From Selenomonas sp. GACV-9 (GTDB lineage Bacteria; Bacillota; Negativicutes; Selenomonadales; Selenomonadaceae): a stretch of 64,000 nucleotides of DNA. A program made the position numbers and the translations under genes. Position 1 is the stretch's first letter, and the number at the start of each line of letters is the position of its first letter. The stretch is taken from the NCBI GenBank assembly GCA_900116485.1, contig FPAX01000002.1, positions 204,025 through 268,024 of the forward strand, written 5' to 3'. Of the stretch, positions 44,049-55,891 are shown one piece after another. Under the pieces are notes generated by a model. It was not told where the DNA came from, made no database searches, and worked only from the letters and a program-made list of their open reading frames with translations.

Positions 44049-45761
44049 TCACCCAACCTGAATCGGGCGCAGCTGCCAGCTGCCATCACCAGCAAGATGC
44101 AGCTCCGTATCGTGCTGCGCAAACAGGGTCGAACGGTGACCAACACTGACGATACTTACCTGCGGCAGTTCCCGCTTGATGAGTTCATACATCTGCTGCT
44201 CGCGCGGCTCATCAAGAGCCGAGCTCGCCTCGTCAAGGAAAATCCAATCTGGTCTGACCAGCAGGATCCGGGCAAATGCCAATCGCTGCTGTTCGCCCAA
44301 GGACAAGATGCGGCTCCAATCATCCACATCATCCAGACGATCGGCAAATTTCGCCAGACCTACCAGTGTCAATACCTGCTGCAGACGCGCTGAGTCCTCC
44401 TCAGCAGTCAACGGATAGTATAGCGCACGACGCAGACTGCCAAGTGGCAGATAGGGACGCTGCGGCAGGAATAAAGCACGGCTGCCAGCGGGCAACGATA
44501 CTTCGCCCTGGCCATAGGGCCAGATGCCGGCCAACGTGCGCAGCAGTGTACTCTTGCCGCAGCCCGAAGCTCCCGTCACCAACGCACGGCTGCCAGCTGG
44601 CAGCGACAACGTGCAGTCACGCAGCAGCACGCGTTCATCCGGCAGCTGCACCTGCAGGTCTGTAAGTGAGAGCTCCTGCGCAACCTGCTCACCACGGCTT
44701 ACGCCGTTCTCGATCTCGCCGACTTCCTCTATATGCCCCGTAAAGCCGACCAGACGGCGGATTACAGCCAGCAGCTGTGCGATGGTATCATAGGACTCGA
44801 CAAAGTACGACAGCGCATCCTGCACACGGCCAAAAGCAGTTACGGTCTGCATCAAGCCGCCCAAGGCCATACCGCCAGCAAAATACTGCGGCGCTGCCAG
44901 CACCAGCGGCACGATGACCGCCAGTTGCGCGTAACCATTGACATAGAAGTTAAGGATCTTCGTCTGGCGCATCAGCTGCCAATAATTGCTGATAACATGC
45001 GTAAACCGTTCCTTGAAACCAGTTTTCTCTGACCGCTCGCCACGATAGAATGCCACGCTCTCACTGTTCTCACGCATGCGCATCATGTTGAAACGAAAAT
45101 CTGCCTCATAGCGCTGCTGATCGAAATTCAAGCGGATAAGCTTGCGCCCCGCAATATGCGCACCGACCGTACCAAGGGCCGAATAAACCAACGAGAACCA
45201 GAACATATAGCCATAGATGACAAACTCATGACTGCCGACAGGAACCGTAAAAGCCCCCGACAGATTCCAGAGCACGACGCCAAAAGCAGCCAGTGTCGTC
45301 ATCTGCTTAAGGAAACCAATCAAAAGCTGTAAGGTAAGCAGCACAAACTGATTGATATCCTCGCTGATTCGCTGATCAGGGTTATCGGTATCGCTCTTCA
45401 AGACCTGCAGACGATAATAAGCCTGCTCATGCAGCCATTTGGTCAGATAGTTATCGGTCAGCCAGGTTCGCCACTTGATCTGCACCATCTGACGCAAATA
45501 GATGGCATAGACGGCAATGAGGATATGCAGCGACGCCAACCCCATGAACTCGCCAATCAAAGGCAAAAACAGATTTTCCTGATACTGCTGCAAGGCATTA
45601 TAGAATTCATTGTACCAGCTGTTTATGCAGACCAGCAGATACACATCGAAAAAGTTCAAACCGATAACAAAGGCCAGCAGCCCCCTAGCCTGCCATTTAT
45701 GTTCAGAGTTCCAATACCCGCGGAACAAGCGCCAAAAGTCGCGCAGAAATCTTCTTTTCAC
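44049..45761 (-). CDS. SbmA/BacA-YddA type ABC transporter (fused permease and ATPase)
   Basis: A 570-residue fusion. The N-terminal 330 residues carry about six membrane segments of the ABC_membrane_2 type shared with SbmA/BacA; the C-terminal part is an ATPase with GASGCGKST (Walker A), LGEQQRLAFARILL in place of the usual LSGGQ, and WIFLDEASSAL (Walker B). Relatives move vitamin B12, peptides or fatty acyl groups; the substrate here cannot be told. I choose GTG at 45761, eight bases after AGGA. It has its own promoter. Confidence 0.9.
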   Translation of the reverse strand: MKRRFLRDFWRLFRGYWNSEHKWQARGLLAFVIGLNFFDVYLLVCINSWYNEFYNALQQYQENLFLPLIGEFMGLASLHILIAVYAIYLRQMVQIKWRTWLTDNYLTKWLHEQAYYRLQVLKSDTDNPDQRISEDINQFVLLTLQLLIGFLKQMTTLAAFGVVLWNLSGAFTVPVGSHEFVIYGYMFWFSLVYSALGTVGAHIAGRKLIRLNFDQQRYEADFRFNMMRMRENSESVAFYRGERSEKTGFKERFTHVISNYWQLMRQTKILNFYVNGYAQLAVIVPLVLAAPQYFAGGMALGGLMQTVTAFGRVQDALSYFVESYDTIAQLLAVIRRLVGFTGHIEEVGEIENGVSRGEQVAQELSLTDLQVQLPDERVLLRDCTLSLPAGSRALVTGASGCGKSTLLRTLAGIWPYGQGEVSLPAGSRALFLPQRPYLPLGSLRRALYYPLTAEEDSARLQQVLTLVGLAKFADRLDDVDDWSRILSLGEQQRLAFARILLVRPDWIFLDEASSALDEPREQQMYELIKRELPQVSIVSVGHRSTLFAQHDTELHLAGDGSWQLRPIQVG

Positions 45762-45808
45762 ACCGATCACATCCTATCTAGTAATACGTCAAGAGACCGT
45801 TGCATTTT

Positions 45809-45837
45809 AGTATAGACGTTTCTCCAGTTTCCCGCAA
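45809..45837 (-). promoter_or_regulatory. Promoter of the SbmA-like gene
   Basis: TTGCGG, 17 bp, TATACT on the minus strand, about 48 bp before the GTG start. Confidence 0.7.
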
Positions 45838-45847
45838 GGCTTGATTA

Positions 45848-45856
45848 TGGTAGAAT
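45848..45856 (+). promoter_or_regulatory. Extended -10 promoter of the 222-residue gene
   Basis: TGGTAGAAT on the plus strand fits TGnTATAAT with one mismatch, 43 bp before ATG. It is divergent from the SbmA-like promoter, with the two -35 regions nearly touching. Confidence 0.45.
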
Positions 45857-45898
45857 AGAGATGGTTTCACGCCGTGATAACAGGAGGTTTATGACACG

Positions 45899-46567
45899 AT
45901 GATCCTATATATATTGAGCGCCGCAGCTCTTATCCTGCTGGTTCTGCTCTACCGCTGCCTGCCAAATAAAAAGATTTTCTACTGGTTCTGTCTGACGCTG
46001 GCCGTTGCTGGCGGCATCGTCTATTTCCTCTGGCCAGCCAAAGAGCCTGCCCCCGCCGTCATGAGCGAGGAGGAAATAAACTACCATCTTGAGCAACAGC
46101 AGATCTTTGCCACCTGGTATGCTGGCTATCAGCGTGATATCAGCGAGCTCGACCGCAACTGGCAATGGTACCATCAGATCCTCGAGAACTTCAAGCAAGA
46201 CAATATCAGCATCCAGACGACCTATGTCCGGCTCAAACAGCTTGACCAGGACAGCCAGCAGCTGCGCGACCGCATCAGTCACAATGCACCGCCAGTCACA
46301 CTGAATGACGGCTGCTACGACCTGCTGATTGAAGTCATGAAAAAGACAACAAACTATGCTGACGCACAGTACCGCACCATCGCGCTCACCAAGGCAGCTG
46401 CTGATCCAGCCAACCTGCGCTCCAACGACCAGGCAGAACAGAGCCGCATGCTCCAATCCATCATGATCCGCGAATCACCAGCTGGTCTCTACACTGCCAA
46501 GGAAATCGCAGCCATCCGCGACTACCTCGATGTCCAGGAAAACCAGCAGCCCGACAAAAAACAATAA
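45899..46567 (+). CDS. Membrane-anchored protein of unknown function
   Basis: A 222-residue protein with two hydrophobic segments at the N-terminus (about 2-20 and 26-44) and a soluble part rich in Gln, Asp and Glu, predicted helical. I do not recognise it. AGGAGG lies 11 bases before this ATG; a three-codon ATG-stop (ATGACACGATGA) sits between and ends on the start codon, which could couple or damp translation. It has its own promoter and a terminator after it. Confidence 0.75.
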   Translation: MILYILSAAALILLVLLYRCLPNKKIFYWFCLTLAVAGGIVYFLWPAKEPAPAVMSEEEINYHLEQQQIFATWYAGYQRDISELDRNWQWYHQILENFKQDNISIQTTYVRLKQLDQDSQQLRDRISHNAPPVTLNDGCYDLLIEVMKKTTNYADAQYRTIALTKAAADPANLRSNDQAEQSRMLQSIMIRESPAGLYTAKEIAAIRDYLDVQENQQPDKKQ

Positions 46568-46574
46568 GCAAATC

Positions 46575-46611
46575 AAAAGCCCTTTCCACACAACGGAAAG
46601 GGCTTATATTT
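46575..46611. terminator. Bidirectional terminator
   Basis: Perfect 11-bp stem AAGCCCTTTCC / GGAAAGGGCTT with a 7-nt loop between two convergent genes; short U tracts on both strands. Confidence 0.83.
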
Positions 46612-46622
46612 CATGCAGTTTT

Positions 46623-47999
46623 TCAATGCACTGCACGTGCTAAAGCTGCGCGGCGTTTAGCCCGCAGATAATACCAGACCATCGGCAGCACCAGCATCGG
46701 GATGCCGGCAAACAGGGCTTCCTGCAGCTCTGGCGTAAAAATCATGACCACCAGACAGAAGACCTGTGCCCAGATACCAAACAGCGTAACATACGGAAAC
46801 AGCGGCGTCTTATAACGCAACGTGCCAACCTTGCCCTCAGCCATCAGCTGCTTGCGGAAGCGGTACTGGCTCCAGCAGATGGAAATCCAGGCAATCGCAC
46901 CGGTAAAGCCCGAAACTGCCAGCAGATACGTGTAGATCACAGAATCTGGATTGAACGCATAGAGCAAGATGACTGCCCAGCAGGCGCAAATCGAAACGAC
47001 AATGGCGCGTGACGGCATCCCGTTGTCATTAAGCTTGCCAAAGGATTTCGGGGCCATGTCGAGCTTGGCCAGCGCATGCATCGCCCGCGCCGCACCATAA
47101 AGGCCCGAATTCGAGCAGGAGATGGCCGCCGTCAAGATGACAAAGGCGAAAAACGCGCCAAAGCCCGTAAAGCCATACTGATTGACCGCCGCAGCAAACA
47201 CGCTTTCCTCCAGCGTCGCCTTATCCCATGGCAAGATGGAAATCAACAGCAGGATTGGAATGATGTAAAGTGCGATGATGCGCCAGGTTACATTGCGCAC
47301 CGCCGTCGGAATGCTCTTGGCCGGATCCTTGCACTCACCAGCCGCCAAGCCGATGATTTCCGTTCCCTGGAAGTTGACCAGGATGATGACCATCGTCAGC
47401 ACGATGGCCCAATAGCCATTCGGGGCAAAACCACCGCTACCCAGGAGCACGCTGGTACCGATATAGCCCTGATCGCCAATGAGACCGAAACAGATAAGCC
47501 CCGCCACGATGCTGAAGGCCACGAGAGCAACGATCTTGATGAGTGCCAGCCACGACTCGCTCTCGCCGAACTTATCGACATGAAACAGATTGATACAGGT
47601 CACAATCAGACTGAAGAGCACTGCCCACCATAACTGACTGACCATCGGCAAAAAACTATTCATGATGATTCCCGCGGCAATCATCTCTGAGGGAACATAG
47701 GCGACCCAGGTGATCCAATAGGCCCAGCCTACGCCGCATGCCCAGGTTGAAGAGATATGCTCCTGCGCATAATTGACAAACGACCCCGATATCGGCTTTT
47801 CCACCGCGAGCTCTGCGAGGCAGAGCATCACGCAAAGCACGATGAGACCACCTAAAAGATATGCCAGTATCGATGCTGGCCCGGCCTTTTCGAGGACATA
47901 CCCCGTACCGAGGAAGTAGCCACTGCCGATGACTCCGCCCAGCGAAATCAGCTGCAAGTGCCTGTTCTTCAACCCTCTGTTCATTTTCGATTCGTTCAT
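46623..47999 (-). CDS. Amino-acid permease, APC superfamily
   Basis: A 458-residue transporter with about 12 membrane segments. It matches the AAT group (LysP, GabP, AroP-like): LKNRHLQLISLGGVIGSGYFL near the start, EKPISGSFVNYAQ, NFQGTEIIGLAAGE. It should import an amino acid by proton symport; the exact substrate is not readable. The start is uncertain: I use ATG at 47999, but no strong ribosome site precedes any candidate; a longer form from GTG at 48071 is possible. Confidence 0.9.
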   Translation of the reverse strand: MNESKMNRGLKNRHLQLISLGGVIGSGYFLGTGYVLEKAGPASILAYLLGGLIVLCVMLCLAELAVEKPISGSFVNYAQEHISSTWACGVGWAYWITWVAYVPSEMIAAGIIMNSFLPMVSQLWWAVLFSLIVTCINLFHVDKFGESESWLALIKIVALVAFSIVAGLICFGLIGDQGYIGTSVLLGSGGFAPNGYWAIVLTMVIILVNFQGTEIIGLAAGECKDPAKSIPTAVRNVTWRIIALYIIPILLLISILPWDKATLEESVFAAAVNQYGFTGFGAFFAFVILTAAISCSNSGLYGAARAMHALAKLDMAPKSFGKLNDNGMPSRAIVVSICACWAVILLYAFNPDSVIYTYLLAVSGFTGAIAWISICWSQYRFRKQLMAEGKVGTLRYKTPLFPYVTLFGIWAQVFCLVVMIFTPELQEALFAGIPMLVLPMVWYYLRAKRRAALARAVH

Positions 48000-48206
48000 G
48001 ACCTTACTAACACAACCTTCCCAGTGCCGCTGCCTGTCTGTGATTTGTATAGCATCTGCCATCCGCGGCACTTCATTTATTAATATCCTAAGAATACTAC
48101 AAACACCTGCGAATTACTATAGTTTTCCAAAATAAATTTCCCGTTCCGCCAGCACAGATATTACGCTATAATAAGACATGACAATTCCTGCAAAGAGGTG
48201 CAATCC

Positions 48207-48848
48207 ATGAACGCATACCGGACAATCCAAGAGACCGATGACTCCATCGAGACCCTCTACGAAATACAGAAATCAAAATTCATCACGCATCTGCGTCACG
48301 TCGACAATGAAGAAGATGCCCGGGCCTTTATCCAGGCAATGAAAAAGAAATACTTCGATGCCCGTCACAACTGCTCAGCCTATGTACTCGGTGAAAGCGC
48401 CGACAAGCAGAAATCAAACGACGACGGCGAGCCCGGCGGCACCGCTGGCAATCCGATACTCGAGGCCATCAAGAAGAATGAACTCACGAATGTCGTTGTC
48501 GTCGTCACACGCTACTTCGGCGGCATCAAGCTCGGTGCTGGCGGTCTTATCCGTGCCTACAGCCACGCAGCCGTTCTCGGCATCGAAGCTGCCACGGTAC
48601 TCGCAATGACACCCTTTTGCCAGCTCGATGTCAGCGTCGGCTACGACCTTTTAGCAACGATCGAACACTGGATGCGCCAGAACAGCATCCGCAGCCTTGA
48701 AGCTGACTATGCCGACAACGTCATCCTGCACCTGCTCATCGAACCGGCTAATCTCGACGCCGTACAGGCCACACTTACCGACCTCACAGCAGGCCGCGTC
48801 CTCCTCACGGCAGGAGATGAACAGCTTATCGCCATACCAATATCCTAA
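48207..48848 (+). CDS. YigZ/IMPACT family protein
   Basis: A 213-residue cytosolic protein of the YigZ family. The N-terminal UPF0029 domain has KSKFITHL, DDGEPGGTAGNPIL and VVVTRYFGGIKLGAGGLIRA, all strong family marks; the C-terminal part is the DUF1949 ferredoxin-like domain. The eukaryotic relative IMPACT regulates translation stress; the bacterial role is unclear. ATG at 48207 has GAGGTG six bases upstream. A TATAAT (48167-48172) lies just before without a good -35. Confidence 0.94.
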   Translation: MNAYRTIQETDDSIETLYEIQKSKFITHLRHVDNEEDARAFIQAMKKKYFDARHNCSAYVLGESADKQKSNDDGEPGGTAGNPILEAIKKNELTNVVVVVTRYFGGIKLGAGGLIRAYSHAAVLGIEAATVLAMTPFCQLDVSVGYDLLATIEHWMRQNSIRSLEADYADNVILHLLIEPANLDAVQATLTDLTAGRVLLTAGDEQLIAIPIS

Positions 48849-48867
48849 AACTGCAACTCAAACAAGA

Positions 48868-48902
48868 AGAGGCGTTGCCCGCAATGTGTGGGCAACGCCT
48901 CT
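48868..48902. terminator. Bidirectional terminator after yigZ
   Basis: Perfect 13-bp stem AGAGGCGTTGCCC / GGGCAACGCCTCT with a 9-nt loop between two convergent genes. U tracts are weak on both strands. Confidence 0.75.
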
Positions 48903-48908
48903 CGTCAT

Positions 48909-49274
48909 TCATAACATCTTATCCTGCTGAGCAGTCAACGCCTTATCATCAGCCAGACCATACATAGCCTGTGCCTCTGGGCTGATGCTGACCGAATACG
49001 CTTCACCAAAGGCATGGACACTGGCCACTTCCTTGATCTTGTCGTCTACAGTCCTCAGCCGCTCACTCAGATTGCTGATTTCCTCCGCATAAACATCCGC
49101 GTCAATGCGATCAAGCTCCGCAATCTGTGAACGATAATTGAATCTCTGTGCTCTGAGTGTCTCCAACGTGCCATCGTCTCCCGATGGATTGGCGGCACCA
49201 GCCTTTCCCATGAGATAGGGCGAAATCCGATCCGTGGGATTATAGAGCACATTGGGAATCGATACGATTTCCAT
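48909..49274 (-). CDS. Uncharacterised 121-residue protein
   Basis: An unrecognised soluble protein. The first 35 residues are Pro/Asn/Gly-rich and look disordered; residues about 38-90 form a likely coiled coil (QIAELDRIDADVYAEEISNL). GAGGTGAG lies before ATG. It is a single gene between two terminators. No function can be assigned; length and layout would suit a structural or secretion-substrate protein, which is only a guess. Confidence 0.7.
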   Translation of the reverse strand: MEIVSIPNVLYNPTDRISPYLMGKAGAANPSGDDGTLETLRAQRFNYRSQIAELDRIDADVYAEEISNLSERLRTVDDKIKEVASVHAFGEAYSVSISPEAQAMYGLADDKALTAQQDKML

Positions 49275-49316
49275 ATACTCACCTCATTCCTATTTATACC
49301 CCTACCTTTATTATAA

Positions 49317-49352
49317 CGAAAAAAAAGGCCCGATAAAATAGGCCTTTTTTCC
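49317..49352 (-). terminator. Terminator of the gamma-carbonic anhydrase gene
   Basis: Stem AAAAAAGGCC / GGCCTTTTTT with a 10-nt loop and a minus-strand U run, 18 bp after the stop. Confidence 0.88.
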
Positions 49353-49369
49353 TCAACATTCAATAATTA

Positions 49370-49927
49370 TCAGATAATTCTCTCACCGTGATAAACCTCG
49401 CCATCGATATCCGGCTTGACGCCATAATCGATGGCCCACTCGCATTTATATTTGATAGCCTGCGCATGGATGCTCTCCATGCGGTCCTGCGTGCGCACCA
49501 CCTTGCCCGGCACACCGACCACCAGCGAATTCGGCGGGATCACATCATTTTCCCTGACCAGGGCCCCGGCCGCAATGATGGAGCCGCGGCCAATCTTAGC
49601 TCCGGTCAGCACCGTCGCATTCATGCCAATGAGCACATGATCCTCAATCTCGCAGCCATGCACCACAGCACCGTGGCCAATGGTCACATAATCGCCGATG
49701 ATGCACGGATACTCATCAGCGACATGCAGGCAGACGAGATCCTGGACATTCGAGCACTCGCCGACCGAAATGTAGTTCACATCGCCGCGTGCTACCACAC
49801 CAGGCCAAAGGCTCGCGAATCTTGCCACGCGCACATCACCGGCCACAAACACCTGTGGTGCGATAAACGCCTCTTCATCAATCTGCGGGCGGATGCCCTT
49901 GAACACATTATCCTTCAGCGTATACAT
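49370..49927 (-). CDS. Gamma-carbonic anhydrase family hexapeptide-repeat protein
   Basis: A 185-residue left-handed beta-helix protein. It shows repeated hexapeptides (GDVRVARFASLWPGVV, IGDYVTIGHGAVVHG, IGRGSIIAAGALV) and the three metal His positions of the family (CLHVADEY and IGHGAVVHG). It may hydrate CO2 or act as a metal-binding acyltransferase relative; many family members are inactive. Start at 49927 has AAAGGAG seven bases upstream. A long structured leader with its own promoter and a terminator right before the ribosome site precedes it. Confidence 0.92.
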   Translation of the reverse strand: MYTLKDNVFKGIRPQIDEEAFIAPQVFVAGDVRVARFASLWPGVVARGDVNYISVGECSNVQDLVCLHVADEYPCIIGDYVTIGHGAVVHGCEIEDHVLIGMNATVLTGAKIGRGSIIAAGALVRENDVIPPNSLVVGVPGKVVRTQDRMESIHAQAIKYKCEWAIDYGVKPDIDGEVYHGERII

Positions 49928-49938
49928 GGAAACACTCC

Positions 49939-49952
49939 TTTGACCGGTCAAA
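49939..49952. promoter_or_regulatory. 14-bp palindrome next to a ribosome site
   Basis: Perfect palindrome TTTGACCGGTCAAA overlaps the ribosome site of the carbonic anhydrase gene and follows the leader terminator. It could be an operator or an RNA hairpin that hides the ribosome site. Confidence 0.5.
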
Positions 49953-49995
49953 ATAAAAGAGCCTCGCTTTTGTCCTCAACGTGCGAAGCCCTTTT
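49951..49995 (-). terminator. Leader terminator before the carbonic anhydrase gene
   Basis: Thirteen paired positions (two G-U) between AAAAGGGCTTCGC and GCGAGGCTCTTTT with a 15-nt loop, followed by ATTTT. It ends only about 25 bp before the ATG. Confidence 0.75.
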
Positions 49996-50096
49996 ATACA
50001 AGGAACGCTTTCTTCGACTACAGCCCTTGCCAACCGTAATCGAGAAAAAGATTATGAGTGGGATGCAGCTCATACGTCCGCCTATCCCTCGCGTTT

Positions 50097-50125
50097 ATCA
50101 TATCACTGACGCAAGGAAAAAGCAA
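50097..50125 (-). promoter_or_regulatory. Promoter of the carbonic anhydrase leader
   Basis: TTGCTT, 17 bp, TATGAT on the minus strand, placing the start near 50090. Confidence 0.65.
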
Positions 50126-50178
50126 GCGGTTTCTATCTTTTTTATTCGTCTTTATTCTTCTTCTATCTTCTTTAGGCG

Positions 50179-50961
50179 TTAGAACAATTTCCCGCGGACA
50201 TTGCCTGTGAACAGTTCAATCTCATGGATGAACTCTTTCCACGACTCAGGCATCTCCTTGCCACGCAGCGTATAGCTGCCGCTGTTCTCCGTGCCATCAT
50301 GCCAGATGAGTTTCCACTCAACCTGTGGCAGATAATCATCGGCAATCGTATCCGACTGACCGCAGAACATCGCCGCCTGCTCAGCAATGCGCTCCAACAG
50401 CAGCGGCACATTGCGGGCCGAATCAAAGGCATGGCGCTCCGTACCCAAGCCCTGCTTATGACGCGTGAACACCACCAGATGCTTGCCACGATTGATGATG
50501 AGTTTCTCTATGAGTTGAATCCGCTTCTGTTTCGGCAGATAGATGCTGCCACCGCTGTTCTCGATCGTGTCCTGCAAGATAAGTGATACCTGCTCGAGCT
50601 GACGCACCTTATGGATTTTCACCCCGGGAATACGATTCATGAGATCGACAAATGCTGCCCAGCTGCCAGGATATGCCTGGTCGCCAACGATACGGCGCAT
50701 GCCGATCTTCGTATCCTTGAACGCCAGCCGCCACAGATGATGCTGCTCCGGCGGTGTCTCCGGCTGATAGCTCGCCCGCCAGGACTCCAAATGCAGTTTC
50801 TCCAGATGACGCAGCCAGCGGCGGCCACCCTCCAGCACCTGCATATCCGTCGCCTCTGCCTCGTCTCCATGCCCGACACGATAATACAGCTGACGCTCTT
50901 TCACGAGCAATTCCACTTTCAGCGGATACTCTTCCATCTCAAAAGTCAGTTTTTCCAGCAA
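50179..50961 (-). CDS. Uncharacterised 260-residue protein
   Basis: I do not recognise this soluble protein. Several segments look like strands rich in charged and aromatic residues (LTFEMEEYPLKVELLVKERQ, VEWKLIWHDG), in two similar halves: each has a Trp-containing strand followed by a loop and a helix with W(A/K)xF (SWAAFVDLMNR and SWKEFIHEIEL), suggesting an internal duplication. The start is probably TTG at 50961; ATG eight codons later is an alternative. It has a clear promoter (51007-51035) and is followed by the leader region of the carbonic anhydrase gene. Confidence 0.75.
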   Translation of the reverse strand: MLEKLTFEMEEYPLKVELLVKERQLYYRVGHGDEAEATDMQVLEGGRRWLRHLEKLHLESWRASYQPETPPEQHHLWRLAFKDTKIGMRRIVGDQAYPGSWAAFVDLMNRIPGVKIHKVRQLEQVSLILQDTIENSGGSIYLPKQKRIQLIEKLIINRGKHLVVFTRHKQGLGTERHAFDSARNVPLLLERIAEQAAMFCGQSDTIADDYLPQVEWKLIWHDGTENSGSYTLRGKEMPESWKEFIHEIELFTGNVRGKLF

Positions 50962-51006
50962 TCCTACCTTTGCCTCCCATCATCCCTAAAATTCATTCTA
51001 TATTAC

Positions 51007-51035
51007 ATCATACGCATCGGAACTGGTTCCGTCAA
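51007..51035 (-). promoter_or_regulatory. Promoter with an operator-like repeat
   Basis: TTGACG, 17 bp, TATGAT on the minus strand for the 260-residue gene. The spacer holds the inverted repeat GGAACCAGTTCC (51020-51031 on the opposite reading), placed where a repressor would block the polymerase. Confidence 0.78.
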
Positions 51036-51037
51036 GC

Positions 51038-51066
51038 AAAAAGCCTTCCACTTATAGGAAGGCTTT
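51038..51066 (-). terminator. Terminator of the beta-glucoside operon
   Basis: Stem AAAGCCTTCC / GGAAGGCTTT with a 7-nt loop, then TTTTGC on the minus strand, 15 bp after the GH1 stop. Confidence 0.88.
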
Positions 51067-51081
51067 CCGCTTATACCAGAA

Positions 51082-54446
<3,365 letters not shown>

Positions 54447-54458
54447 TTATATAACTTT

Positions 54459-54492
54459 GAAGGTTTGGCCAACTTAATGTCACCATCCATAC
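54459..54492 (-). promoter_or_regulatory. RAT-like element before bglP (copy 2 of a 34-bp direct repeat)
   Basis: The minus strand reads GGATGGTGACATTAAG then TTGGCCAAACCTTC, identical over 34 bp to 56845-56878. It matches the spacing of ribonucleic antiterminator sites bound by LicT/BglG (GGATnGTnAC ... GGCnAAACC). No terminator hairpin is visible between it and the bglP start. Confidence 0.58.
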
Positions 54493-54503
54493 TTACTGAC
54501 TCC

Positions 54504-55862
54504 TTAGCGATGCTGCTGCGCCATCCACTGGAACAGCTTGACCGTCTTGCCATCCACCGTATCCTGGCACTGGTCATTGTAGACATAGATCCAGGACCAG
54601 TGGCCCATGTACTCATAGGGTGTTCCATCGGCTTTCTTGTACAGACCCGTCTGAACGACGACGTTGTCAAAGAAGCTGAAATGGACATCGGCTCCAGCCT
54701 TCTTGAGTCGTTCCACAGTAGGTACTGCATAGTCCTTGGGCGGCAGCACCGTGTCGGTCTTGGCCGCCGTGAACCAGATTGGCGTCTTGGCGATATTCTT
54801 GATGTCCTTATTGGAAATCAGGCTGTCCTTGAGACCCTCGCAGGTCGGGAATGCTGCGGCAAAAAACCCCGGATTGTCGCGGACGAGCAGCATGGTCATA
54901 TAGCCACCGTTGGAATCGCCGCCCACATAGATGCGGTTCGCATCCACATTGGGGTGCTTGGCCACATAAGCCTTGATGCATTCCATCAACGACTCAGAAT
55001 AGATGGACGTGCCATCGGCAAAGCCCTTATAGCCGTGCATCCAATAGGTTCTGGCCTGCGGAGCCAGCACATAAGCACCGCCGAAGTATTTCTGGATGGA
55101 TTCATCGGCGAACTGGGTGGCCTTGTTGCCCATGATCGGCAGGGACGGAGAATTGCCGCCCTCGCCCATGCCATGGAGCCAGATAATCAAGGGCTTTTTC
55201 TCATCCTTGTTCTTCAGTTCCGGCTCATAGCTGGCATAGGGGAAGGAATTCCACACAACCAGCTCATGGTTGTAGTGGAATTTATCAGCCTGCGGGCGGA
55301 TATCCCCTTGATTGTTGTCCACCACCAGCTTGTTGCCATCGGTGATGGTATAGTGAGGCTTTACCCAGTTGTTCAGCATGGTATGCAGGTCGAAGTTTAG
55401 CGCCGCCCCCAGCGTGTCCGTGGGACTTACGGCCATTTCCAAGGTCACATATCCGCCACTTTCCACGGGATTGCCATCAGCATCCGAAACATAGGCTTTC
55501 GTTACCTGACGGTCGCCTTCCAGATCCTTGTCCGAGGTGGATTCCGCACCTAAAGAAATCGTCGCCCCCTGCTTTTCCCGCATAGCTTCGGCAGGCGTGA
55601 TGGCCCCTTCGGCCAATTCCCGGCGCACATGTACCTTGAAGGTCCCGGTATTCACTTCACTGGCCTTGACCGTTCTGCCCAGATTCACGATGACCTTGGA
55701 CACGGATGGCCCCCAGTCAAAGGTTTCCGTCACGGTCTTATAGGACGGCTGCTGTGCCGGCACCGCCGCCAGCGTATCCGGCGTACCGAAGGTAAACACG
55801 CCTGCGGCCATGACGCCGCAAAGGCTAAGACGAATCATCTGGCGAAGCTGTTTTCTAGTCAT
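54504..55862 (-). CDS. Secreted alpha/beta-hydrolase esterase with Ig-like N-terminal domain
   Basis: A 452-residue exported protein. A signal peptide (to about residue 27) is followed by an Ig-like beta domain (about 35-185) like that of Thermotoga EstA, then an alpha/beta-hydrolase domain with LIIWLHGMGEGG (oxyanion), the nucleophile elbow GGDSNGG, an acidic residue in AAKTDTVLPP and a likely catalytic His in MGHWSW. It should cleave ester groups outside the cell, perhaps acetyl or feruloyl groups on plant glycans, which fits the beta-glucoside locus. Start at 55862: GAGGGGGAT lies six bases upstream. Confidence 0.9.
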   Translation of the reverse strand: MTRKQLRQMIRLSLCGVMAAGVFTFGTPDTLAAVPAQQPSYKTVTETFDWGPSVSKVIVNLGRTVKASEVNTGTFKVHVRRELAEGAITPAEAMREKQGATISLGAESTSDKDLEGDRQVTKAYVSDADGNPVESGGYVTLEMAVSPTDTLGAALNFDLHTMLNNWVKPHYTITDGNKLVVDNNQGDIRPQADKFHYNHELVVWNSFPYASYEPELKNKDEKKPLIIWLHGMGEGGNSPSLPIMGNKATQFADESIQKYFGGAYVLAPQARTYWMHGYKGFADGTSIYSESLMECIKAYVAKHPNVDANRIYVGGDSNGGYMTMLLVRDNPGFFAAAFPTCEGLKDSLISNKDIKNIAKTPIWFTAAKTDTVLPPKDYAVPTVERLKKAGADVHFSFFDNVVVQTGLYKKADGTPYEYMGHWSWIYVYNDQCQDTVDGKTVKLFQWMAQQHR

Positions 55863-55891
55863 ATCTTTATCCCCCTCATGCAAATCGTTAC

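Larger units (their letters stand above)
49928..50092 (-). promoter_or_regulatory. Structured 5' leader, candidate riboswitch or attenuator
   Basis: The roughly 165-nt leader of the carbonic anhydrase gene can fold into stems (GGGAT/ATCCC and TATGAG/CTCATA near its 5' end, CAAGG/CCTTG in the middle) and ends in a terminator whose left arm CTTCGC could alternatively pair with GCGAGG at the 5' end. The same GCGAGG occurs in the terminator right arm, so the two compete, as in riboswitches. I could not fit it to TPP, FMN, SAM, lysine, purine, cobalamin, glycine, c-di-GMP or T-box patterns. The transcription start lies so close that the 5' strand may be partly lost. Confidence 0.5.

Noticed and set aside
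49928..50092. T-box, lysine or SAM riboswitch in the carbonic anhydrase leader
   Set aside because: No TGGNACC motif and no conserved core of the lysine or SAM classes could be found by eye.
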